Assembly: GCA_002393195.1 (NCBI GenBank)
Contig: DGIK01000135.1
Span: 1 to 46,522, forward strand
Direction of reading: 5' to 3'
DNA from: Bacteroidales bacterium UBA3824
GTDB taxonomy: Bacteria > Bacteroidota > Bacteroidia > Bacteroidales > UBA3824
Length of the DNA stretch: 46,522 nt
Within the stretch, counting starts at the first letter, position 1. Each line of letters starts with the position of its first letter. The notes below the pieces were generated by a model. It was not told where the DNA came from. It saw only the letters and a list, made by a program, of their open reading frames with translations, and did no database searches. The position numbers and the translations under genes are program-made. Positions 7,834-15,598 of this stretch are shown here, in pieces.

Positions 7834-9024
7834 TTATTTGCCCTCAGCCAATTTGATTATCGCATCCACAAACGGCTTGGGCTGATAGTTGCGGTCGATG
7901 GCGAGGGGATAGTCGGTGCGACCGGGCATCGGCCAACCGTTTTTCCAACTGTCGCCGTCTGTAACGCCCCAGAACGTAACGCGGTCGATGATGTCGGCGT
8001 GTTTGAGGTAAATGCCAAAGAGTTTCACGAAGAAATCGGTCTGCTCCTGAGCCTTCTCTGCGGGGAGTCCGTCGGTGTAAGGATTCATCTCCTTCATATA
8101 CTCGAAGTTGGTCTCCACTGCCGCGCCATAATTGCCCTTGGGCCACGGCAAAACGCTGAGGTCGAGTTCCGTTACCATCACCTTGACCCCCTCGGCGGCG
8201 TATGCTACGATGCTCTTTTCGTACTCGTCGAGATTGGTATCAAAAGCAACGTGCGACTGCATACCGATACCGTCAACGCGGCAACCAGCGGCTTTGAGTT
8301 CGCGGACGAGTTTGATGACGCCCTCGCGCTTGGCGGGATTGTCCATACCGTAGTCGTTGTAATACAACTCGACATTTGGATCGGCCTCGTGCGCAAATTG
8401 GAATGCCAACTTGATGAAATCGGGGCCAATGATATTGAGGAAAGGCGACTTGCGAAGGGTTCCGTCTTCCATCACAGCCTCGTTGACAACGTCCCAACCC
8501 TTGATTTTGCCCTTGAAATGCTGCACCACCGTAGTGATATGATCCTTCATACGCTTGATGAGTTCGTCCTTAGTAACAGTCTGTCCCAAGTCGTCCTTCA
8601 AAAACCAATACGGCAACTGCGAATGCCATACGAGGCAGTGTCCAGTCAAAACCTGACCGTTTTTCTGTGCCAATTCTACGAGGGCGTCGGCGTCAGTCCA
8701 GTCGTAGAGGTCTTTCTTCGGGTGAATTTCCTCCGCCTTCATACAGTTTTCAGGCACGAGGGCAGAAAAATTGTTGCGGATGGCGTTGATTACCTTCGGG
8801 TCGGTGCTTACAACCTGACGAGTGTTGACAGCCGCGCCAATGAGAAACTTGCCGTCAAAAGCCTTGCGCATCGATGGTTTGCCATCGTCAACGTATTCGC
8901 ATTTTACCTCCTTAGGTTGAGTGTTGTCGGTTGCAGATGCGGGGACGTTGCCCTGCTTGCAGGCGGATGTCAATGCCAATGCCGCCAATAATGCCATTGG
9001 AATTGTTTTTCTTGTAAGATTCAT
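7834..9024 (-). CDS. GH10 endo-1,4-beta-xylanase, lipoprotein
   Basis: 396 residues. A type II signal ends at Thr-Ser-Ala-Cys22, so the enzyme is lipid-anchored. The TIM barrel (about 50-390) holds the acid/base Glu182 in WDVVNEAV and the nucleophile Glu286 in MVTELDLS. Conserved GH10 residues HCLVWHSQLP (129-138) and FWGVTDGDSW near the C-terminus are present. There is no carbohydrate-binding module. It cleaves xylan internally to oligosaccharides that the upstream GPH symporter could import, and the downstream GH43 could finish. A strong hairpin lies between it and the symporter gene, which may lower or process the joint transcript. Confidence 0.95.
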   Translation of the reverse strand: MNLTRKTIPMALLAALALTSACKQGNVPASATDNTQPKEVKCEYVDDGKPSMRKAFDGKFLIGAAVNTRQVVSTDPKVINAIRNNFSALVPENCMKAEEIHPKKDLYDWTDADALVELAQKNGQVLTGHCLVWHSQLPYWFLKDDLGQTVTKDELIKRMKDHITTVVQHFKGKIKGWDVVNEAVMEDGTLRKSPFLNIIGPDFIKLAFQFAHEADPNVELYYNDYGMDNPAKREGVIKLVRELKAAGCRVDGIGMQSHVAFDTNLDEYEKSIVAYAAEGVKVMVTELDLSVLPWPKGNYGAAVETNFEYMKEMNPYTDGLPAEKAQEQTDFFVKLFGIYLKHADIIDRVTFWGVTDGDSWKNGWPMPGRTDYPLAIDRNYQPKPFVDAIIKLAEGK

Positions 9025-9066
9025 CGTGTTAATAAGTAGTGTAGTGTTATTGTAGTGATATTATAA

Positions 9067-9096
9067 AGTAGAGACGTGCTTTGGCGCGTCTCTACT
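9067..9096. terminator. Strong intercistronic hairpin between the GPH symporter and GH10 genes
   Basis: GTAGAGACGTGC pairs with GCGCGTCTCTAC around a TTTG loop (12 bp with one G-T), extended by an A-T pair. No long T run follows, so it may be an mRNA-stabilising or attenuating hairpin and not a full terminator. Confidence 0.5.
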
Positions 9097-9117
9097 ATTG
9101 AAAAAATGATTAATAGA

Positions 9118-10527
9118 TTACTTGTTACGATGACGCGCTTCGATTTCGCGGCTCATTTCGTCAAGACGCTCATCGGTGAGCGGATACTTGCGGATGAGGA
9201 GTCCCACAACAACAAGAAGCGCAGCGGGAATAATGGTGGTGAACACCAAGATTGCATTCTGTGCAGTAGCGTCATATTTGCCCAATTCAGTGTAATAAGC
9301 GTTGACGGGCGCGCTGATAAACGATGCCAAGAATACCACAACGAAGATGCTGAGCACCAATTGCAGGCACTTGCTTGCCTTGAACTCCTGCCACATCTCT
9401 GCAAACGAAACCGGCTTTTCAGGAGTGGTGGTGATGTTTTCCTTGCTGCCCATAAAGCAAAGCGTCAACAGTACGAAACCTACGATTGCAAAAATGCAGG
9501 TAACTGTAAACCAGGCGGAAGGATCAGTGGACAACGCTGACTCCTCGTTTGCGAAGTTGAAGCCAATCCAGCCCATTACCAACGGAGTAATCCAGCCAGC
9601 AATTGAGAAACCTGCCTTGAACGCCACACCAGCGAGGGCGTTGACGGTAGCGGCGGGACGGTTGCCGGTGCGGTACTCTGCTTCGGTGATTACCTCGGGA
9701 ACGAGAGCCCACATAAGCGAACCTACGAGAAGACCTACGCCGGTCATAATCTTCGCAATCTGAATAATCAAAGTGCTCTCCTTGACGTCGCCAAACTTGC
9801 CAATGCAGAACAAAATGACAAATCCGACCAAGCCAATCGTAAGGAGCGTATAATAAAGACCTTTTTTACCAAGCAATTTTTTCAATATGGGCAAGAGCGG
9901 CAGGATGATGAACGCGGGGAGCGTACCAATTGCCATAAACACTGCCTGATCCCAGTTGACTGCTGAATGTACGCAAATTGCAAGTCCGATGGGGAAACCT
10001 GCCTGAACAATAATCTGACCAATGTTGGCGCATACCATACGGGTGGAAGTCAAGATGAGCACCTCGTCGTTGTCGCGGGTCATACTTGCCATAATGGAGC
10101 CGTAGGGGATGTTTACCACCGAGTAAATCATACTCAACAACGTGTAACTTACTGTGGCATAAATCAATTTCATAGTCATATCCCACTCCGCTGCCTGCGG
10201 GAGCATCAGGAGACACGCGGCAATAGTCAACGGAATACCACCATAAAGAAGGTAGGAGCGGTACTTGCCTAATTTGGGATTGTGATTGTCGATATAACGG
10301 CCAACGACGGGACTCCAAAAACAGTCGATGAGCCTTACTGTGAGAATCAGGGTGCTGACGAAGGCTGCATTAATTTTCAGAACCGTGGTCAAATAAAGCA
10401 TCAGGTAACAAGCCACAGTCTGAAAAATCAAGTTCTGCGCCAAGTCGCCCGAGCCGAAGCCAATGCGTTGAAGCCAAGAGAGTTTGTAAAACCCGTTGGC
10501 AACATTGCCAGAATTTTGAGTGTTCAT
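9118..10527 (-). CDS. GPH-family (MFS) sugar:cation symporter, probably for xylo-oligosaccharides
   Basis: 469 residues with about twelve hydrophobic segments. Family signatures are clear: RIGFGSGDLAQNL near the N-terminus, the loop RLIDCFWSPVVGRYID with conserved Asp, PKLGKYRSYLL, and the NIPYGS motif in the central part. These are typical of the glycoside-pentoside-hexuronide family (melibiose, xyloside and glucuronide transporters). Location next to GH10 and GH43 genes matches XynD of the Prevotella xylan cluster. The cytoplasmic tail is short and charged. A TAACTTTG element at 10592-10599 on the minus strand is a candidate -7 box. Confidence 0.88.
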   Translation of the reverse strand: MNTQNSGNVANGFYKLSWLQRIGFGSGDLAQNLIFQTVACYLMLYLTTVLKINAAFVSTLILTVRLIDCFWSPVVGRYIDNHNPKLGKYRSYLLYGGIPLTIAACLLMLPQAAEWDMTMKLIYATVSYTLLSMIYSVVNIPYGSIMASMTRDNDEVLILTSTRMVCANIGQIIVQAGFPIGLAICVHSAVNWDQAVFMAIGTLPAFIILPLLPILKKLLGKKGLYYTLLTIGLVGFVILFCIGKFGDVKESTLIIQIAKIMTGVGLLVGSLMWALVPEVITEAEYRTGNRPAATVNALAGVAFKAGFSIAGWITPLVMGWIGFNFANEESALSTDPSAWFTVTCIFAIVGFVLLTLCFMGSKENITTTPEKPVSFAEMWQEFKASKCLQLVLSIFVVVFLASFISAPVNAYYTELGKYDATAQNAILVFTTIIPAALLVVVGLLIRKYPLTDERLDEMSREIEARHRNK

Positions 10528-10638
10528 AATATTATTTGGTTAGTAATTAATAATTCTCAGTAGTGTAGTAATTTTTTCAATAATACCGCCGCAAAGTTAA
10601 ATAAAAAATTTCAACTTTGCAGCGGCAAAGATAAATTT

Positions 10639-11808
10639 TTATTTCAGTTTTTCAGCCGCCAATTTGCCCATAGCCTCGTAACCCTTGGGGTTGAGGTGCA
10701 GCCAGTCGTCCGAAAATTCGGCTTTGAGTTTTGCGGGGTCGTTGGGGTCGCGGACGAGAGCGTCGAAGTCGATGATGCCGTCGCACTCCTTGCAGTTGCG
10801 AATCCAATCATTAACATACTCACGTGCCGCCTCGTGGAATATCGTGTAATAGCCGTTGCCCTTGAAAGGAGTAATCGTGCCGAGATATACCTTGATGCCC
10901 TTGTTGTGAGCCTTAGCCATCATCTCGCGGTATGCGGCGATGAGGTCGTTGGCGCGCTGCTCGGAGTCGTTCTTGGCGCCGCCGATGTCGTTGACACCTT
11001 CAAATATAATCAACGACGTAACGCCCTGCTGACCCAAAATGTCGCGATCAAAACGTTTCAAAGCCGGTTCGCTGAGTCCACCCTTGATTACGGCGTTGCC
11101 ACCGATGCCAAGGTTCAATACGCCCACCTTGCCGCCAAGCCCCTCGGCGAGGAAGTCTGTCCAACGATTTTGCTTGTTGGTGGTGGTGCCACGTCCGTCG
11201 GTGATGCTATTGCCAAGGCAAGCCACTACGGGAGCCTTTTGTGTGGTCTTCACTTCGAGAGCGGCAATGTTGTACCAATGATCCACCTTCTCCTGCGGGT
11301 CGTAGTAACTCTTGGGCTTGCTCTCGCCGCTGATGATGTACGACGTTGTGCGCGAGCCACGGTGTGAAGTTGCGTTTTCGGGAGTGCGGTCGCCGTAGTT
11401 GATGGTGATGCTCAGGAGTTGGAGCGGTTTGAGATTGTAAGCAAACTCATCTGAATAGAGGCTCTCTCCCTTTTTGAGGGTAACGTTTTTTTTGCCGTTG
11501 AAAGTGAGGTACTTGGCAGACTTGACATCAATCTGCTGCGCCTCGCCCGCGTCGGCAACATATACCGAGCGGATGTCGGTGTCTGACGAGCCAAATGTGT
11601 TAGACAGTTGCAGTCTCAGCGTATTGCCGCCGGTAGAAACGTGGATTATCATCCTCACAGACCTATTGGAAAGGCTTGCGGCGGGCATATCGCTCGGACC
11701 CGTCCATTCCACGGCAGTAGCCCACGTGCCCTGCCAATCTTGCGCTTTTGCACCCCCCACAGCCATCGTGAGCGCGAGGAGCGATGTTAAAATAATGTGT
11801 CTTTTCAT
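10639..11808 (-). CDS. Exported SGNH/GDSL hydrolase, candidate carbohydrate acetylesterase
   Basis: 389 residues from the ATG at 11808; an in-frame start nine codons upstream would leave almost no leader after the well-placed promoter, so it is rejected. A Sec signal ends near Ala-Lys-Ala-Gln. An N-terminal beta domain (about 25-185) precedes the SGNH domain: block I GNSITDGRG with nucleophile Ser201, block III GVND and block V DDWLHLN with Asp368 and His371. Domain order matches Bacteroidales lipase/acylhydrolases that deacetylate plant or host polysaccharides. Next to xylan enzymes, O-acetyl xylan is the natural guess, not shown by sequence. It lies directly upstream of the symporter gene on the same strand. 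Confidence 0.8.
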   Translation of the reverse strand: MKRHIILTSLLALTMAVGGAKAQDWQGTWATAVEWTGPSDMPAASLSNRSVRMIIHVSTGGNTLRLQLSNTFGSSDTDIRSVYVADAGEAQQIDVKSAKYLTFNGKKNVTLKKGESLYSDEFAYNLKPLQLLSITINYGDRTPENATSHRGSRTTSYIISGESKPKSYYDPQEKVDHWYNIAALEVKTTQKAPVVACLGNSITDGRGTTTNKQNRWTDFLAEGLGGKVGVLNLGIGGNAVIKGGLSEPALKRFDRDILGQQGVTSLIIFEGVNDIGGAKNDSEQRANDLIAAYREMMAKAHNKGIKVYLGTITPFKGNGYYTIFHEAAREYVNDWIRNCKECDGIIDFDALVRDPNDPAKLKAEFSDDWLHLNPKGYEAMGKLAAEKLK

Positions 11809-11846
11809 TATGTTTGGTGTAAATTTATAAGTCAAAACTCTTTGCG

Positions 11847-11877
11847 CAAAATTAACAAAAAATATATAAACGCCAAA
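11847..11877 (-). promoter_or_regulatory. Bacteroidetes-type promoter of the SGNH hydrolase gene
   Basis: On the minus strand TTTG (11877-11874), a 19-nt spacer and TAATTTTG (11854-11847). It is an exact match to the TTTG-N19-TAnnTTTG consensus. The start would be near 11840, giving a leader of about 30 nt. Confidence 0.75.
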
Positions 11878-11928
11878 ATCGAAAGAAAAAAGATACAGAA
11901 AAAGTTTTTGGAATTGCTACTTCTTGGA

Positions 11929-12819
11929 TTAAATTTTTGATATTTCGTCGGTGGTGAGATTTGTGAGTTCAGATACTTCCTCGATGGACATACCTTTGGC
12001 AAGCATCTTTCGGGCGATGGCGATGGCTTTTTGCTGCTCGCCTTCCGCACGACCTTCCGCACGACCGGCGATATGTCCGTCAACATATCCCTCGTAACGG
12101 CTCGAATCGTCAAGGCTCAATGCCAATCTAACGTTTTCCAAATACCGATTGTACATCTTGCGGTCTTCCTCGCTCAGGGCATCTACACGTAGTACTTCTC
12201 GCGCTTCTTTCAACCCCTGCGCGGTAAATGCATCGGGAATTTCGCCCGTTTTCAAGAATGAAATCCATTCTTGCAACGGTTGGCGGATTTCGTCGTCGAA
12301 CTTATTGACACGCAGAATGTAATACTCGGGGAAGATGCCGTGAACCTCATCAACTCCAAACTTCGACCTTTGTGCGGGCGTAAGTTTGAGTTCATCCTCG
12401 TCGTTGAACATATTTTTGAAAACCGTCGTACCGTGATAGGCGTAGCCTTTGCCTTGTCCTAAACTGAAATACACGATGTTGACAGAATAAACTTTGGGCA
12501 ATGCCGCGTATGCCTCGCCCTTTTTCATATAGTCGGCAATTATCTTTGACGCTCCAAACGCCATACGCTGAAAGAAATCCAACTCGTGGTCGTTCTGTAC
12601 CTCGACGAGGATTTTTTCTTTTTTATCGTCCTCAACAAGCAAATCAACACGGTTGAACTTTTGATCTTCGGTCTCCTGATTGCCCTCACTTTCAAGGACT
12701 TGCGTTATCCTTATCTGACGACCTATCAACACACTCAAAAAGCCATCCAACACGACGTAATTTCTCTTGTCGCGCAGAAGGCGTTTTATCATCCAGTCAA
12801 ATCGTATATAGTTTCCCAT
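11929..12819 (-). CDS. Rpn-family (PD-(D/E)XK) recombination-promoting nuclease / transposase-like protein
   Basis: 296 residues from the ATG at 12819. The frame stays open 21 codons further up, but that segment contains the promoter. The N-terminal nuclease core has FDWMIKRLL, VLDGFLSVLIG, then Asp in FNRVDLLVED and an ExQ pair in ILVEVQND, the Rpn/PDDEXK_2 pattern. A C-terminal helical tail carries GRAEGRAEGEQQKAIAIARKM followed by a short helix ending DEISKI, as in other family members. Escherichia coli Rpn proteins are DNA endonucleases that promote RecA-independent recombination and are often described as transposase-like. A palindromic MITE-like element lies just upstream. Confidence 0.85.
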   Translation of the reverse strand: MGNYIRFDWMIKRLLRDKRNYVVLDGFLSVLIGRQIRITQVLESEGNQETEDQKFNRVDLLVEDDKKEKILVEVQNDHELDFFQRMAFGASKIIADYMKKGEAYAALPKVYSVNIVYFSLGQGKGYAYHGTTVFKNMFNDEDELKLTPAQRSKFGVDEVHGIFPEYYILRVNKFDDEIRQPLQEWISFLKTGEIPDAFTAQGLKEAREVLRVDALSEEDRKMYNRYLENVRLALSLDDSSRYEGYVDGHIAGRAEGRAEGEQQKAIAIARKMLAKGMSIEEVSELTNLTTDEISKI

Positions 12820-12851
12820 AGCGTCGCATTTTTGGTGTTGGTTTATGTCGG

Positions 12852-12883
12852 CAAAGATAAGATATGTTTTCGGGATTTGCAAA
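12852..12883 (-). promoter_or_regulatory. Promoter of the Rpn-family gene
   Basis: Minus-strand TTTG (12883-12880), 20-nt spacer, TATCTTTG (12859-12852). It supports the ATG at 12819 as the true start. Confidence 0.7.
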
Positions 12884-12902
12884 AAAAATACTTCCGAAAA
12901 AT

Positions 12903-13141
12903 CACGGCAATTTCATTTAACGCCGAATTAAACGAATAAAACGAAATTGTCTTACAGAAAGTTACATTAAACAAAGCGCCGCAAGCGGCAGCGAATTTAA
13001 CGAATATAAAAATTGCAGAGGTGTATTCGTTAAATTTGTAAAACTAAAAATTAACTTGTTGATTTTTAATTTATTAGTTTAATAAATTGTTTTGTTTTAT
13101 TCGTTTAATTCGGTGTTAAAATTTTAAATGAAATCGCCGTG
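12903..13141. repeat. Nested inverted-repeat element (MITE-like)
   Basis: Outer arms 12903-12948 and 13085-13141 are imperfect inverted repeats sharing a 19-nt block (TTTTATTCGTTTAATTCGG and its complement) and an 11-nt block TTAAATGAAAT. Inner arms 12994-13006 and 13024-13036 are a perfect 13-bp inverted repeat. A GCCGC-aa-GCGGC hairpin sits at 12978-12989. AAAAAT flanks the element on both sides (12897-12902 and 13143-13148), a possible target duplication, though AT-rich. No coding frame is seen inside. This accounts for most of the gap between the Rpn and GH2 genes. Confidence 0.6.
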
Positions 13142-13174
13142 CAAAAATATCGTAATTTTTTTCGTGTTTATTTA

Positions 13175-13204
13175 TTGTAAAACACACAATAATTTTTATC
13201 TTTG
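13175..13204 (+). promoter_or_regulatory. Promoter of the GH2 gene
   Basis: TTG at 13175-13177, 19-nt spacer and TATCTTTG at 13197-13204. The leader to the ATG at 13234 is about 23 nt. Confidence 0.75.
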
Positions 13205-13233
13205 CGCAAAACTAATCACTACATTTTATTATA

Positions 13234-15534
13234 ATGAAGAAGACAATTATTTCCGCTGCGATGTTGCTTATGGCAACCGCAGCAAGCGCACAGTTGGCTA
13301 ACAACATCAACCTCGGTTGGCAGTTTGCGCTCAACAACGACACCGCCAACGTACCTACTTCGTGGCAAAATGTTGACCTCCCACACGATTGGAGCATCCT
13401 GAAACCTCCGTTTCAAAGCGCACCTTCGGGCAACGAGAATGGTTATTTTGAAACCGGCGTTGCTTGGTACAAACAAAACCTCAATGCGCCGAAACTCAAT
13501 GACGGCGAGCGACTCATAATGGAGTTTGACGGAGTTTACCACCACGCCACAGTTTTTGTAAACGGCAAACGCGCCGCTTGGCATGGATACGGCTACACGC
13601 CTTTCAGTGTGGACGTTACGCCATACCTCAACCCCTCAGGCGACAACGTTGTTACCGTCCGCGTCAACAATTCTAATCAGAAAAACTCTCGTTGGTATTC
13701 GGGCAGCGGCATCTACCGCAACGTTAATTTGCGTAAACTTCCGGCTGTTAGCGTAAAACCCACCGACGTGCAAATCATCGCCTTGGAAAACGGCAAGGTA
13801 ACAATCAACGCCATCGTGGAAAACAACAGCAACCAGAAACGCACTGTAAATGTGAAAGTTGCGGCTGGTGGCGTGGAGACTTCCAAATCCGTTGAAATCA
13901 ACGCAAAGTCTAACGCCAAGGCTGCGTTGGAACTCAAAATCAACAACCCGAAACTTTGGAGCAACGATTCGCCAAACCTCTATGAGGCAGAGATTTCCGT
14001 TGACCAAACACTCAATTTGAAACAGACATTCGGATTCCGCACCATCGCCTACAATGCCGAACAAGGTTTTGCTCTCAACGGCAAAAATGTGTTGATAAAC
14101 GGCGCGTGCGTTCACCACGACAACGGACTTTTGGGCGCATCTTCCTACGACGCCGCCGAATACCGCAAGGTGAAACTGATGAAGGATGCGGGCTTCAACC
14201 TTATCCGCACAAGCCACAACCCGCCGTCGGAGGGATTTCTCAACGCCTGCGACCAACTCGGAATGATGGTAATCGACGAGGCTTTTGACGGATGGCGCAC
14301 TCAGAAAAATCCGTTCGACTACTCAATCCTTTTTGATTCGCTCGCCACTGACGACGTAAAGCGTATGGTACTCCGCGACCGCAACCACCCCTGCATTGTG
14401 GCGTGGAGCATTGGCAACGAGATTATCGAGCGCAAGGACATCCGCTGCATCTACACCGCTCGTATGCTCAAAAAGGCAATTCTCGAAGAAGACAACACCC
14501 GCCCCGTTACCGAGGCTCTCTGCGCTTGGGACCGCGATTGGGAAATCTACGACCCTCACGCCGAAGTGCTCGATATTGTGGGTTACAACTATATGATTTT
14601 CAAGCATAAAACCGATCACGAGCGCGACCCGAAACGTGTAATGTGGCAGACTGAATCGTACCCCCGCGACGCTTACCGCAATTATGAAACCGTTGCCAAC
14701 AACACTTACGTAATCGGCGATATGGTTTGGACGGGTCTCGACTATCTTGGCGAATCGGGCATCGGCGGATGGCGTTACAAGGCATGGCCTCAGGGCGAAA
14801 GTTGGCAAAATCCTCAATGGCCTTGGCACGGTGCTTACTGCGGCGACGTTGACATCACCGGTTTCCGCAAGCCAATTTCGTATTACCGCGATATTATTTG
14901 GAACGGCAATAAGGCTTCCTCAAAAATTCATCTTGCAGCCTGTGAGCCAAACGGTTACGTTGATTCTATCCGTACCACAATGTGGAGCACTTGGCCCACT
15001 TGGGATTCGTGGAATTGGGAAGGTTGGGAAGGCAAACCAATTGACGTAGAGGTATATAGCACCGGCAAAACCGTCAAACTCTACCTCAACAACCAACTCA
15101 TCGGCGAAAAACCCGTTGAGCAATGCAAGGCCACCTTCACGCTCAACTATCAGCCTGGCACTCTCAAAGCCGAATCCGACGGCGCAACCTCTACCCTCAT
15201 CACCGCCGGCAAACCCGCCAAAATCGCTGCCAAAGCCGACCGAAAATCTTACAAAACCGACGGCAACGACGTGGCTTTCATCGACATAACCCTCACCGAC
15301 AAGTTGGGTAATCCCTGCGCAATGTCGCAAGACGAAATCACCGTTGACGTAAAAGGCGGCGTACTTCTTGCCCTTGGCACCGGCGACCTCCGCGATTGTG
15401 CCAACACCCGCGACAACACCCACAACGCTTGGCACGGCCGCGCCCAAGCCATCGTCCGCATCCCCAAAGGTGCAAAAGGCGTTACAGTAACTGTAAAAGG
15501 TAAAGGAATCGCCCCAGCAGTGGTGAAGTTGTAA
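13234..15534 (+). CDS. Exported GH2 beta-galactosidase-type glycoside hydrolase
   Basis: 766 residues. A Sec signal ends at Ala-Ser-Ala-Gln20. Domains in order: jelly-roll sugar-binding domain (about 25-170), Ig-like domain (175-272), TIM barrel (275-560), then DUF4982-like and Ig-like beta domains to the end. The acid/base is Glu396 in WSIGNEI and the nucleophile Glu474 in MWQTESYP. HPCIVAW before the acid/base and RTSHNPPS (325-332) are typical. The family includes beta-galactosidases, beta-glucuronidases and others; the precise sugar is uncertain. It is a single-gene unit with its own promoter and a strong terminator. In this setting it may remove side-chain galactose from hemicellulose. 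Confidence 0.88.
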   Translation: MKKTIISAAMLLMATAASAQLANNINLGWQFALNNDTANVPTSWQNVDLPHDWSILKPPFQSAPSGNENGYFETGVAWYKQNLNAPKLNDGERLIMEFDGVYHHATVFVNGKRAAWHGYGYTPFSVDVTPYLNPSGDNVVTVRVNNSNQKNSRWYSGSGIYRNVNLRKLPAVSVKPTDVQIIALENGKVTINAIVENNSNQKRTVNVKVAAGGVETSKSVEINAKSNAKAALELKINNPKLWSNDSPNLYEAEISVDQTLNLKQTFGFRTIAYNAEQGFALNGKNVLINGACVHHDNGLLGASSYDAAEYRKVKLMKDAGFNLIRTSHNPPSEGFLNACDQLGMMVIDEAFDGWRTQKNPFDYSILFDSLATDDVKRMVLRDRNHPCIVAWSIGNEIIERKDIRCIYTARMLKKAILEEDNTRPVTEALCAWDRDWEIYDPHAEVLDIVGYNYMIFKHKTDHERDPKRVMWQTESYPRDAYRNYETVANNTYVIGDMVWTGLDYLGESGIGGWRYKAWPQGESWQNPQWPWHGAYCGDVDITGFRKPISYYRDIIWNGNKASSKIHLAACEPNGYVDSIRTTMWSTWPTWDSWNWEGWEGKPIDVEVYSTGKTVKLYLNNQLIGEKPVEQCKATFTLNYQPGTLKAESDGATSTLITAGKPAKIAAKADRKSYKTDGNDVAFIDITLTDKLGNPCAMSQDEITVDVKGGVLLALGTGDLRDCANTRDNTHNAWHGRAQAIVRIPKGAKGVTVTVKGKGIAPAVVKL

Positions 15535-15556
15535 AATTAGAATTGATTTATAATTA

Positions 15557-15598
15557 AAAGGATTGCTCCTTTTTTCCAAAGAAGCAATCCTTTTTTTA
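15557..15598. terminator. Bidirectional terminator between the GH2 and DUF262 genes
   Basis: AAAGGATTGCT (15557-15567) pairs with AGCAATCCTTT (15583-15593), followed by a T run, with an A-rich side on the left. It lies between converging genes and can serve both. Confidence 0.85.

Noticed and set aside
7816..8991. 391-codon open frame opposite GH10
   Set aside because: Shadow of the xylanase gene; composition reflects codon-position bias of the opposite strand.
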